Source: Ramlibacter monticola (GTDB lineage Bacteria; Pseudomonadota; Gammaproteobacteria; Burkholderiales; Burkholderiaceae_C). From it: a stretch of 64,000 bases of DNA. Each line of letters starts with the position of its first letter. The first letter of the stretch is position 1. Made by a program: the position numbers and the translations under genes. The notes beneath the pieces are model-generated. The model was not told the DNA's origin. It was given only the letters and a program-made list of their open reading frames with translations, and searched no databases. Positions 17,652-25,503 of this stretch are shown here, one piece after another. Location of the stretch: assembly GCF_016722785.1 (NCBI RefSeq), contig NZ_JAEQNE010000004.1, forward strand, positions 1 to 64,000. The letters are read 5' to 3'.

Positions 17652-18794
17652 ATGAAAGAAGACGGACGGAAGAAGAGGGCGATCGCGCTGGCGGGCGGCG
17701 GGCCCGCGGCGGGGCTGCACATCGGCGCCCTCGCGGCGCTGGAGGAAGCGGGCATCGAGTTCGATGTCTTCTCGCTCTCCTGTGTGGGGGCCTGGGTCGG
17801 CATCGTCTACAACACCCGCAAGCCGCCGGACCGCGCCGCCCAGACGCTGGCGTTCTTCCGCGACCACTGCTTCCGCGACGACCACTCGTACGAATGGTTT
17901 CCCATGAACCGCGGCTTCGCGACGGACCTGCTGGCGGTGTTCCAGGCGTGGGCGCGCTTCGTGGTCGCTCCGGGCCTCGACCTCACCAAGCTGATGCCGC
18001 AGCCCGCCGAGGTGGCGAAGAGCATGGCCCACACGCTCGAACTGGTCTCCAAGGTGCCGAAGGCGCACGAGATCAACTACTGGATGCTGAACGACGTGCT
18101 GGCCGTGCACCCCTGGACGCGCTGGCTCACGGCCCTGGTCTACAAGTCCGAGATCAACGGGCTGTCGCGGATCTATTACGACGAAAGTCCCGCCCTGAAA
18201 GCGGCCTTCGGGGACGTCGCGCTCGATGCCCCGGGCATGCCGGAGATCTACCACAACGCCTGGCGCATGCCCCGCGGCCGCAAGCCCGGCGCCATGCAGA
18301 TCTTCCACAACCGCGCCGGGGCCGGCCACGCGCGCCGCAACGGCTATTTCCCGATCACGCACGAGTCCCTCTGCGCCTGCTCGGCTCTGCCCTACATCGA
18401 GCAGAGCGTGAAGATCGGCGAGGACGAATACACGGAGGGCGCCCTGGTCGACACGGTCAACTTCGCGAACATCGTGCGCGACCACCCGCGGCTCGACGAG
18501 ATCTGGGTGAGCCGCATCGTCGACGACAGCCAGGTGCGGCCGGCGCGCGACCTCTCCGGCGCGCTCGCGAACCTGCCGATGCAGTTCGCCGCCGAAGTCG
18601 GCGAGGACGACATCAAGCTGTTCCGTCAGCACCTGATCAACCAGTCGGCGATGCGGCCCCGCGTGGTGGAGATCCCGCTGCACCCGCGCACGAAAGTGAA
18701 CTTCGAGTGGAAGCACTCCAACCTGCAGCGCGGGTACGAGGAAGGCAGGGAGGCCGTGGAGCGCCTGCTGGCGTTCGATCCGGAACTGCGCTGA
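17652..18794 (+). CDS. Patatin-like protein with altered catalytic residues
   Basis: The 380-residue protein clearly has the patatin phospholipase fold: ALAGGGPAAGLHIGALAALE aligns with the oxyanion loop, DVFSLSCVGAWVG with the nucleophile elbow, and the ACSALPYIEQSVKIGEDEY stretch with the region before the catalytic aspartate. In ordinary patatins the elbow is GTSAG and the second motif DGG/DGA. Here they are LSCVG, placing Cys44 where Ser should be, and EGA, placing Glu262 where Asp should be, and the oxyanion arginine is missing. It may be a Cys-Glu hydrolase or a non-enzymatic relative. ATG 17652 is chosen by homology; ATG 17625 is also in frame. No signal peptide. Confidence 0.85.
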   Translation: MKEDGRKKRAIALAGGGPAAGLHIGALAALEEAGIEFDVFSLSCVGAWVGIVYNTRKPPDRAAQTLAFFRDHCFRDDHSYEWFPMNRGFATDLLAVFQAWARFVVAPGLDLTKLMPQPAEVAKSMAHTLELVSKVPKAHEINYWMLNDVLAVHPWTRWLTALVYKSEINGLSRIYYDESPALKAAFGDVALDAPGMPEIYHNAWRMPRGRKPGAMQIFHNRAGAGHARRNGYFPITHESLCACSALPYIEQSVKIGEDEYTEGALVDTVNFANIVRDHPRLDEIWVSRIVDDSQVRPARDLSGALANLPMQFAAEVGEDDIKLFRQHLINQSAMRPRVVEIPLHPRTKVNFEWKHSNLQRGYEEGREAVERLLAFDPELR

Positions 18795-18911
18795 GAATGC
18801 CCACGCGCGGGCCGGGCCATTCCTACACGCGCCCCCGCCATCCGCGCACCTGCCGCCCCGGGGGGCCTCGCTTACGCTGCAACGACAGTCACAGCCAGCC
18901 CACACGCCCCG

Positions 18912-19742
18912 ATGCAGACCCTGTTCGCCCCATTCCGCCGCGGCCTCGTGCTCGCCGCCGCCCTGCTGGCCGCTTCGGCGTTCGCCGCGCCGCCGGCTGC
19001 CGCGGCCGCCGATCCCTCCGCGGTCGTGCGGACCGCCGCGGGGAAGAAGGACTCCACGACGAAGGCGCAGGCGGGTGCGAAGAAGGCCACGCAGGCGACG
19101 TCCGCGAAGCCGGGGGAGAAGACGGCGAAGAAGAAGGATCCGGAGCCGGCGAAGCCCGGGCCGCTGGCGGACTTCGGCGACGCAGACGCGCCGGCTGACG
19201 TGGTGCGGGTCGCCAACTGGGTCTCCGCCACGCGCAACCAAGGCAAGAGGGCCTTCGTCCTGATCGACAAGAAGAATGCCCGGCTCTATGTCTTCGACCC
19301 CCGCGGCAAGCTGAAGGACCACACGCCCGTGCTGTTGGGAAAGGCGGTCGGCGACGACAGTGCGCCCGGCATCGGCAGCAAGCCCTTGTCGCAGATCAAG
19401 GAAGAAGAGAAGACCACGCCCGCCGGCCGCTTCCTGGCCGCCCCCGGCAAGAACAACCACGGCGAAGACATCATCTGGATCGACTACAAGGCCGCCGTCT
19501 CCATGCACCGGCTGCGCAGGGTCTCCGCGGAGGAGCGGCGCGCGGAGCGCATGGCCACGCCGGAGTCCGACGACAACCGGATCTCCAACGGCTGCGTGAA
19601 CGTTCCGCCGGATTTCTACAACAGCGTGCTGCGGCCGTCGGTCCGGAAATACGGCGCCTATGTCTACGTGCTGCCGGAGACGCGCACGCCGGAGCAGCTG
19701 TTCGGGTCCCTGGCGGTACCGTCGAACCAGAGCAAGGCTTGA
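18912..19742 (+). CDS. L,D-transpeptidase-like (YkuD) exported protein
   Basis: The 276-residue protein has a signal peptide (GLVLAAALLAASAFA, cleavage near residue 25), then a long Lys/Ala/Thr-rich, probably unstructured linker (about 40-80), and a YkuD-type domain: FVLIDKKNARLYVFDPRGKL, TTPAGRFLAAPG, a histidine in SMHRLR and the cysteine motif RISNGCVNVP with Cys228. YkuD enzymes make 3-3 peptidoglycan cross-links or attach lipoproteins in the periplasm. Here the usual SHGC is SNGC, so the second histidine is replaced by Asn. The family assignment is safe; enzymatic activity is less so. It starts 117 bases after the patatin-like gene. Confidence 0.82.
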   Translation: MQTLFAPFRRGLVLAAALLAASAFAAPPAAAAADPSAVVRTAAGKKDSTTKAQAGAKKATQATSAKPGEKTAKKKDPEPAKPGPLADFGDADAPADVVRVANWVSATRNQGKRAFVLIDKKNARLYVFDPRGKLKDHTPVLLGKAVGDDSAPGIGSKPLSQIKEEEKTTPAGRFLAAPGKNNHGEDIIWIDYKAAVSMHRLRRVSAEERRAERMATPESDDNRISNGCVNVPPDFYNSVLRPSVRKYGAYVYVLPETRTPEQLFGSLAVPSNQSKA

Positions 19743-19787
19743 CATCGGTCAGCGAAGCGCGGGCGGGCCTGCGCGCATCATTCCTTC

Positions 19788-19994
19788 ATGCGGGACACAC
19801 GGTTCGAGGAACTGATGGCCGCCTGGAAGGCGGCGGAAACCGCGCTCGAGGCCTACACGGCCACGCGCGGACCCTGCGCCGACCCCAACTTGAGGCGGCT
19901 GATGACGCAGCAATTCCAGTACGTCGCCTGGCGCAGGTACGGGCAGCTTTGCCGCTATGTCGCGTCCTGCCGGAGAAGGCTGCCGCGGATCTGA
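19788..19994 (+). CDS. Small basic protein of unknown function (68 aa)
   Basis: The 68-residue frame reads as a helical, arginine-rich protein: FEELMAAWKAAETALEAYTA, then PNLRRLMTQQFQYVAWRRYG and a C-terminal RYVASCRRRLPRI. The helix with AWKAAETAL resembles the N-terminal helix of the small protein at 27842-28138 (AYDAWKEADAVSRAL), which suggests a small paralogous family. No clear ribosome site precedes the ATG. It faces the SDR gene with eight bases between the stops. Confidence 0.5.
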   Translation: MRDTRFEELMAAWKAAETALEAYTATRGPCADPNLRRLMTQQFQYVAWRRYGQLCRYVASCRRRLPRI

Positions 19995-20001
19995 GCGGCC
20001 T

Positions 20002-20703
20002 TCAGGCGAGCCCCGACACCGGGATGGCCGCGCCGTGGATCGCCCGCGCGGCGTCCGAAGCAAGGAACGCGATCACCTCCGCGAGCGCTTCCGGCGCCAC
20101 CCAGCGCGCGGGATCGGCCTCGGGCATCGCGGCGCGGTTGTCCACCGTGTCGATGATGGTGGGCAGCACGCAGTTGACGTTGAGGCCCTTGTGCTTCAGT
20201 TCGGCCGACATCGATTCGGTCAGGCGCAGCACGGCACTCTTGGCGGCGCAGTAGGCGCCCATGTGGGCCGCTCCCTTCTGCGCGGCGCTCGCGCCGACCG
20301 TGACGATCCTGCCGCTGCCTTGGCCGATCATGTGCGGCACCACCGCCTGCGCCACGTTCACCAGCGTGCGGGCGTTCACGTCCATCAGGAAGCGCCAGTC
20401 CTCGTCGGCGGTGCGGTGCACCGCATCCCCCATGCGAAAGCCGCCGGCCAGGTGGCACAGGGCATGGATGCGGCCGAACTTCGCCACGGCCTCGGCGGTG
20501 CCCCGGGCGACCTGGTCGGCATCGAGCAGGTCGGCGGCGACCAGCAGGGCCTCGCCGGAATCCTCGAAGGCGCGTTGCAGCTGCGCCCGGTCGCGGCCCA
20601 CCAGCACCAGCTGCGCGCCGCGCGCGCGGAACGTGGCCGCGACCGCGCGGCCCAGGTGGCCGGCGGCGCCCGTGATCATCACCGTCTCCTTCGTCGTGCC
20701 CAT
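20002..20703 (-). CDS. Short-chain dehydrogenase/reductase (SDR)
   Basis: The 233-residue classical SDR has the Rossmann glycine motif ITGAAGHLG near residue 10, CHLAGG where NNAG is usual, the catalytic Ser in TVGASAAQKG and the Y-x-x-x-K motif YCAAK. Such enzymes oxidise or reduce alcohols/ketones with NAD(P)(H); the substrate here is unknown. ATG 20703 is preceded by AAGGAGGA at a good distance, so the longer frame to 20760 is rejected. Although classical in motif set, it lacks recognisable partners in the neighbourhood. Confidence 0.9.
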   Translation of the reverse strand: MGTTKETVMITGAAGHLGRAVAATFRARGAQLVLVGRDRAQLQRAFEDSGEALLVAADLLDADQVARGTAEAVAKFGRIHALCHLAGGFRMGDAVHRTADEDWRFLMDVNARTLVNVAQAVVPHMIGQGSGRIVTVGASAAQKGAAHMGAYCAAKSAVLRLTESMSAELKHKGLNVNCVLPTIIDTVDNRAAMPEADPARWVAPEALAEVIAFLASDAARAIHGAAIPVSGLA

Positions 20704-20794
20704 GCGCTTCCTCCTTGAATGTTGCGCTGTCCAGGGTGGAAGCGTACCGCTTCGAAACACCGGCGGCGACGACAGGGTAGAGTCGGGCCCGACG

Positions 20795-21484
20795 ATGGAC
20801 AGACTTCAAGCCGAGCTGCAGCGCCTCTTCCTTTCGCCGGACCCCGCGCCGCCCGGGCAGGCGCGCGCCATGGTCCTGGGCGTGTCAGGGCCCGACAGCT
20901 GGGATCGCCTCGGGAAGGCGTGGCAGGGCGTGCAGGCGGACCTGCAGCTGCCGGCGCCCGGCATCGCGGTGTCCGGCACCGACGCGCACCAGCTGTGGTT
21001 CTCGCTCGCGGAGCCCGTGCCGGCGGCGCGCGCGAGCGCCTTCCTCGACGCATTGCGAAGGCGCTACCTCGCCGAGGTCCCGCCGGGGCGCGTCGCCATG
21101 GCGCCCTCGGAGGCGATGCCGCAGGCCGGCGCGCTGCCGCCCGCGCAGGTCGCACCGGGGCGGTGGTCGGCCTTCGTCGCACACGACCTGGCCGCCCTGT
21201 TCGCGGAGGAGCACTGGCTGGACCTCGAACCGACCCCGGAGGCGCAGGCCGACCTGCTGTCGCGCCTGCAGTGCATGCGGCCCGCCGACTTCGCGCGGTC
21301 GCTGGCGCTCGCCGGGCCGGCGGACGCGGAGCCCGCGCCGGCGGCACGCGCGGCGCAGCAGCCGGACCCGCGGCGCTTCCTGCTCGAGGTGATGAACGAC
21401 CACGCCGTCGAACTGCAACTGCGCATCGAGGCGGCGAAGGCGCTGTTGCCCTACTGCGAAGGCCCTGCCGGTGCGCGCCGCTGA
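20795..21484 (+). CDS. Conserved protein of unknown function, coupled to the M16 peptidase
   Basis: The 229-residue protein starts MDRLQAELQRLFL and contains QARAMVLGVSGPDSWDRLGKAW, then APGIAVSGTDAHQLWFSLAEP and a Pro/Ala-rich linker before VMNDHAVELQLRIEAAKALL. The last segment resembles the DNA- or ribosome-binding helical tails of small regulatory proteins, but I make no assignment. It is soluble. Its stop lies 14 bases inside the M16 peptidase gene, so the two are translationally linked and probably function in one pathway. Confidence 0.7.
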   Translation: MDRLQAELQRLFLSPDPAPPGQARAMVLGVSGPDSWDRLGKAWQGVQADLQLPAPGIAVSGTDAHQLWFSLAEPVPAARASAFLDALRRRYLAEVPPGRVAMAPSEAMPQAGALPPAQVAPGRWSAFVAHDLAALFAEEHWLDLEPTPEAQADLLSRLQCMRPADFARSLALAGPADAEPAPAARAAQQPDPRRFLLEVMNDHAVELQLRIEAAKALLPYCEGPAGARR

Positions 21485-22778
21485 GCCGGTGCTGCGCACC
21501 CTCCCCAACGGGGTGAGGCTGCTCGCGATCCCGCTGCCGCACGTGCAGAGCGCGAGCGTGGGCGTGTTCCTGCGGGTGGGCTCGCGCGACGAGACGCCGG
21601 CCAGCAACGGCATCAGCCACGTGCTGGAGCACATGGCCTTCAAGGGCACCGCGACGCGCAGCGTGCAGGCCATCAACCTCGACGCGGAGCGCCTGGGCGC
21701 CGACGTGAACGCCTTCACGAGCAAGGACACCACCGGCTACTTCATGACGGGGCTGGGCCGGCACGCGGACCGCTTCCTCGAGATGACGGCCGACATCGTC
21801 CTGAACAGCACCTTCCCCGAGGCCGAACTGCGGCGCGAGCTGGACGTCATCCGGCAGGAGGCGATCGAGTACGCCGAGGATCCGCAGGAGAGCTCGAGCG
21901 AGCTGCTCGATCGCGCGATCTGGGGCGAGCACGCGATGGGCATGCCCGTGATCGGCACGGTGAAGAACATCGAGCGCTTCGCCCGCGCGGACCTGGTCGC
22001 GCACGTGCGGTCGCACTACGTGGCGGAGAAGACGGTGGTGGCGGCGGCCGGCAATTTCGAAGTCGAGGCCTTCCTGGACCGCGCGGCGCGGCTGTTCGCC
22101 GGCATGCCCCGCGCCGCGGACGCGGTCCCTTCCGCGCCCGCGACGCCGCTCTATGTCGGCAGCGCCGTGGGGCGGCGGTTCAGCCAGGTGTCGCAGGTCT
22201 TCCTGAACCTGGCGTATCCCATGGGGCCGGTGCCTCCGGAGACGCTGCCCCAGCAGCGCTGGCGCCTCGTGGCCTCGCTGGCGGCGATCCTGTTCGGCGG
22301 CGGCATGTCGGCGCCGCTGACCGACACGGTGCGCGAAAGGATGGGCCTCGCCTACACGGCGCAATCGAGCGCGGAAGGCGGCGACACCTGGTACAACTTC
22401 ATCGTCCATGCGGTCACGACGCCGGACAAGCTGGAGCAGCTGATGACCGCCACCGGCGAACTGCTGCGCGCGCACGCGGCCGGCATCGACCCGGTCCACC
22501 TCGAGCGCGCGAAGAACCAGCTGACGGTGTCGCGCGTGCGCTCTTCCGAGCGAACCTATGCGGCGATGGAGCGTGCGGTCGAAGAGCTCTTCGTGCGCGG
22601 AACGGTGACCCCGATGGAGGAGACGCTGGCGCAGATCGACGCCATCGCTGCCGACGAAGTGCGCACGGTGTTCGAGCGCATGCTGCGCAACCCGGCCGCG
22701 CTGGCGATCACCGGCAAGGGGGCGAGCGCGAAGTCGGCCCGGGACCTGGTGGCGACGCTGGCTTCGGCGAGCCGCTAG
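21471..22778 (+). CDS. M16-family zinc metallopeptidase (pitrilysin/processing-peptidase type)
   Basis: The 435-residue protein is a single-unit M16 peptidase. The inverted zinc motif HVLEH (H50, E53, H54) lies in the ISHVLEHMAFKGT stretch and the third ligand is expected in RQEAIEYAEDP about 75 residues later. Downstream parts (LNLAYPMGPVP, ILFGGGMSAPL, REKMGLAYTAQS-like RERMGLAYTAQS) match the C-terminal half of mitochondrial-processing-peptidase-like proteins. No signal peptide, so it is probably cytoplasmic and degrades small peptides. GTG 21471 is used; it overlaps the upstream gene by 14 bases. Many relatives come as active/inactive pairs, but only one copy is seen here. Confidence 0.92.
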   Translation: MRAAEPVLRTLPNGVRLLAIPLPHVQSASVGVFLRVGSRDETPASNGISHVLEHMAFKGTATRSVQAINLDAERLGADVNAFTSKDTTGYFMTGLGRHADRFLEMTADIVLNSTFPEAELRRELDVIRQEAIEYAEDPQESSSELLDRAIWGEHAMGMPVIGTVKNIERFARADLVAHVRSHYVAEKTVVAAAGNFEVEAFLDRAARLFAGMPRAADAVPSAPATPLYVGSAVGRRFSQVSQVFLNLAYPMGPVPPETLPQQRWRLVASLAAILFGGGMSAPLTDTVRERMGLAYTAQSSAEGGDTWYNFIVHAVTTPDKLEQLMTATGELLRAHAAGIDPVHLERAKNQLTVSRVRSSERTYAAMERAVEELFVRGTVTPMEETLAQIDAIAADEVRTVFERMLRNPAALAITGKGASAKSARDLVATLASASR

Positions 22779-23225
22779 TCAGCGCGGGCCCGCGCCGGCC
22801 TCCTCCAGGCATTGCTGCTCCGCCTTCGCCCGGGCCTTGTTCAGGACCAGGGCCATGTGCTCGGGCAGGGTGCAATCGGTCGAATCGTCGGGCGGTGGCG
22901 GCAGCGCGTCGCAGGGCGGATCCCCGGCGCGAGCGCCGGACGCGTCGCGGGCCTCGAGGCAGGCCGCGCGCCGCCGGCGCTGCTCGTCGGCGGCCACCAT
23001 GCAGGCGCTGGCCCAGTACACGTCGTGGATGATGCTGACGTTGTCGGTGCACCACTCGAAAGCCTTGCGCGCGGTGCTGCCCGGCGCGGGCAGCGGCTGC
23101 GGCACGGGAGCCTGCAAGGCGGCGCGCTGCGGCCAGTGCCCGGTGCCGCCGAGCAGTGCGTGGACCGCGGCGATGCCAGCCAGCAGGACTGCTGCAGCTG
23201 CTTCGGAGGGATCCATGGTGCGCAT
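22779..23225 (-). CDS. Small membrane-anchored cysteine-containing protein
   Basis: The 148-residue protein begins with a hydrophobic segment (AAAAVLLAGIAAVHALLGG) that could be a membrane anchor or signal peptide. The rest holds six cysteines in FEWCTDNVSI, WASACMVAADEQRRRRAACLEARD, DPPCDAL, STDCTLPEH and QQCLEEAG. I recognise no family. It lies 63 bases downstream of the radical SAM gene on the same strand, so the two probably form an operon, and its cysteines make it a possible partner or substrate. That link is inference. Its stop abuts the M16 gene stop. Confidence 0.6.
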   Translation of the reverse strand: MRTMDPSEAAAAVLLAGIAAVHALLGGTGHWPQRAALQAPVPQPLPAPGSTARKAFEWCTDNVSIIHDVYWASACMVAADEQRRRRAACLEARDASGARAGDPPCDALPPPPDDSTDCTLPEHMALVLNKARAKAEQQCLEEAGAGPR

Positions 23226-23288
23226 GCGCCTGCCTCCAGCCGTCGCCCCAGAATAGCACCGGGGGCGATCGGCTGCATGCGGGCGCCT

Positions 23289-24455
23289 TCAGGGCATCAC
23301 TTCGACGTACTCGTAGGCCTCGCAATCCGTGAGCCGCCTCCGCAGCGGCACCGGCAGCCGCGCGAACCACGCCTGCGGGTCGTGGCGGTCGATCTCCTCG
23401 CCGAGGAAGCGGACGAGCTCGCAGATCGGGTCCACCACGCCGGCCCGGTAGCCGGCGTCGTCTTCCACGTAACCCCGGTGCAGGTTCTTCATGCAATTGC
23501 CGCGGCACCAGTCGAACGCCTCGCAGCTCCCGCAAGGCATGGCGGGCGTGCGCTGCAGCGGGCTCGCCTTGAGCCAGTTGCGCTGGATGCTCCCCATCAG
23601 CATCTTCGGGTCGTACAGCATGTCGGGGCAGGGGAAGATCTGGCCGTCGGGCATCACGTTCAGCAGGTGCGAGGAGACGCGGCACTGCGTGCGGCCGCCG
23701 TAGAGTTCCTGCGCGCGGCCCGGGAAGAGCTTGTTGCGCACGATGCCCATCAGCGGGATCACGGGATAGAGCGCGTCGGTCGCCGCGAAGAAGCGCTCGA
23801 CCAGGCGGCGCAGCACCGCCTTGCGCTTGGCGATGCCGCCGTCGCCGTACATGGCGTCCGCCACGAACTGCCAGTACATGTAGTCGAAGGGCGAGTCCGC
23901 GGCGACCAGGGCGTCCAGTTCCTCGAAGGTGGTGTCGGCATTGCCCCAGGTCACGCGGGCCGTGAGCGTGCCGCCCACCTGCTCGTGCACCTGGCGCAGG
24001 TTCTTCAGCACCTGGCGGTAGATGCCGCGTCCGCGATAGCCGTCGGTGATGACTTCGCCGCCGTCGATCGAGACCAGCACGTTCGACAGCCGCCGCAGCA
24101 TCCAATCCGGCACGTCGTCGATCAGGGTGCCGTTGGTCTGCAGCTGGAAGCGCCACTGCGGGAAGCGTTCCATCACCTCGGCCATCATCGACCGGTTCAG
24201 CGTCGGTTCGCCGCCGTAGAACGTCACGTAGACCTCCTTGTCGGCGAGATGCGTGGCGGCGAAGGCGGTGAGCTGGTCGATGCTGTACGCCACCTGCGTC
24301 TGCGACCCCAGCACGTCGCCGACGCCGAGCGAGCAGTAGGTGCACTTCAGGTTGCACTTGAGGGTGGTCAGGAGCTGCAGTTCCACCCGATGGCCCAGGA
24401 TCGCGGGCTCGGCATGGCGCAGGGGGGACGGAAAGGCGACGACGGCAGATTGCAT
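23289..24455 (-). CDS. Radical SAM/SPASM domain protein
   Basis: The 388-residue enzyme has the [4Fe-4S] motif CNLKCTYC (C34, C38, C41), the glycine loop TFYGGEPTLN (about 78-87), and a C-terminal SPASM-type region with further cysteines: TQCRVSSHLLNVMPDGQIFPCPD and the closing CGSCEAFDWCRGNCMKNL, expected to hold auxiliary clusters. SPASM proteins are mostly peptide or enzyme maturases (anaerobic sulfatase activators, PqqE-like, thioether formers). No RiPP precursor, sulfatase or pqq gene is adjacent, so the substrate is unknown; the small cysteine-containing protein directly downstream is the only neighbour candidate. No signal peptide. The promoter should lie in 24456-24660, shared with the divergent response regulator gene. 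Confidence 0.88.
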   Translation of the reverse strand: MQSAVVAFPSPLRHAEPAILGHRVELQLLTTLKCNLKCTYCSLGVGDVLGSQTQVAYSIDQLTAFAATHLADKEVYVTFYGGEPTLNRSMMAEVMERFPQWRFQLQTNGTLIDDVPDWMLRRLSNVLVSIDGGEVITDGYRGRGIYRQVLKNLRQVHEQVGGTLTARVTWGNADTTFEELDALVAADSPFDYMYWQFVADAMYGDGGIAKRKAVLRRLVERFFAATDALYPVIPLMGIVRNKLFPGRAQELYGGRTQCRVSSHLLNVMPDGQIFPCPDMLYDPKMLMGSIQRNWLKASPLQRTPAMPCGSCEAFDWCRGNCMKNLHRGYVEDDAGYRAGVVDPICELVRFLGEEIDRHDPQAWFARLPVPLRRRLTDCEAYEYVEVMP

Positions 24456-24662
24456 GACGAACGAAAAATTCAGGGATCCGGCTTATAGGCCGCGGCCGCG
24501 AACGCGGTATTGATCCACTGCAACGAGTGCGCCGGGGAGTGCGGCCGGCAGGGGGCGCAACGATGCGACACGCGTTTCATTGGCTTACAGGGTTTCGCGC
24601 AACTTCGGCGCGAACCGTCGTGCTACGGTGTCAGCCTCGCCCCGTGCGCCGTGCGAGCCCTC

Positions 24663-25088
24663 ATGCAGGACAACGCAGTACCCGATGCCCCCGCGCGGTC
24701 GCCTCCCGGCGCGGACGTGCGCGTCTTCGTCGTCGAAGACCTGCTGGGCACGCGCGATCTCATGGCGGAGCTGTTCGCGGTGATGGGCCATGTGGCAGTC
24801 GTCGGAACGGCCAGCAGCGAAGGCGAGGCGAAGCTGTGGATCGACGAGCATCCGCTTGCCTGGGACGTCGCCGTGCTGGACCTGATCCTGGAGGCCGGCT
24901 CGGGCATGGGCGTGATCCCCCACTGCAAGCAACTCAATCCGGCGGCGAAAATCGTGGTCTTCAGCGGCTATGCGTCCCCCGTGCTGCGCCAGCACTGCAC
25001 CCGCCTCGGCGCCGATGCCATGTTCCACAAGGACGAGACGGAAGCTTTCGTCCGCTGGATCCGCGCGCTCGTCGCCGGGACGGGCTAG
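24663..25088 (+). CDS. Single-domain response regulator (receiver only)
   Basis: The 141-residue protein is a CheY-like receiver domain with a short N-terminal tail. Acidic pair in VFVVEDLLG (E25, D26), phospho-acceptor D73 in VAVLDLILEAGSG, Thr/Ser switch in VVFSGYAS and the lysine in MFHKDETEA are all present. There is no output domain, so it acts by protein contact. ATG 24663 is preferred; a frame extending upstream to a TTG at 24510 would add a cysteine-rich tail with no start signal. It is divergent from the radical SAM gene and 86 bases ahead of HU. Confidence 0.85.
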   Translation: MQDNAVPDAPARSPPGADVRVFVVEDLLGTRDLMAELFAVMGHVAVVGTASSEGEAKLWIDEHPLAWDVAVLDLILEAGSGMGVIPHCKQLNPAAKIVVFSGYASPVLRQHCTRLGADAMFHKDETEAFVRWIRALVAGTG

Positions 25089-25174
25089 ACGGACCGTTGC
25101 CAAACGTACGGAGCCCTCTGGCACCGCATGCGTGAACTACACTCTCGCCGCCCGGAATCACCAACCTCGATGAA

Positions 25175-25459
25175 ATGAACAAGACTGAGCTCGTGCAGGC
25201 ACTCGCTGCCGCCACCGAAACTTCCCAGGCCGCCGCGTCGCGCGCGCTGGACGCCCTGGTCCGCATCACCTCCGAAGAGCTGTCCAAGGGCGGCGAAGTG
25301 GCCATCCCGGGCTTTGGCACCTTCAAGCAGGCCGAGCGCGCCGAGCGCGCCGGGCGCAATCCGCAGACCGGCGAGGCGATCACGATCGCGGCCAGCAAGA
25401 GCGTGAAGTTCTCGCCGGCGGCGGCGCTGAAGGCGATGGTGAACACCTCCAAGGCCTGA
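25175..25459 (+). CDS. HU-family DNA-binding protein
   Basis: The 94-residue histone-like protein has the full HU layout: two helices (TELVQALAAATETSQAAASRALDALV), the GGEVAIPGFGTFK strand, and the DNA-binding arm with RAGRNPQTGEAITIAASK ending in KFSPAAALKAMV. It binds and bends DNA as a dimer and compacts the nucleoid. It differs from the second HU gene (30468-30860) in lacking a tail. A TACACT hexamer at 25138-25143 may be its -10 element; a similar TACACT precedes the second HU gene. Confidence 0.92.
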   Translation: MNKTELVQALAAATETSQAAASRALDALVRITSEELSKGGEVAIPGFGTFKQAERAERAGRNPQTGEAITIAASKSVKFSPAAALKAMVNTSKA

Positions 25460-25503
25460 TCGGCTCAGCTTCCTCGCGCGGTCCCGCACCGCATGGCGAG
25501 GGT

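Noticed and set aside
17598..19745. Upstream extension of the minus-strand frame that contains the 153-residue protein
   Set aside because: Only 17136-17597 has a ribosome site and normal composition; the rest runs antisense to the patatin and YkuD-like genes.
24510..24662. Cysteine-rich N-terminal extension of the response regulator (TTG start), perhaps a peptide substrate for the radical SAM enzyme
   Set aside because: It has no stop before the regulator, no ribosome site, and ATG 24663 starts the receiver domain properly.
25119..25132. Possible sigma-54 promoter TGGCACCGCATGCG before HU
   Set aside because: The spacing between GG and GC is eight bases, whereas ten are required.
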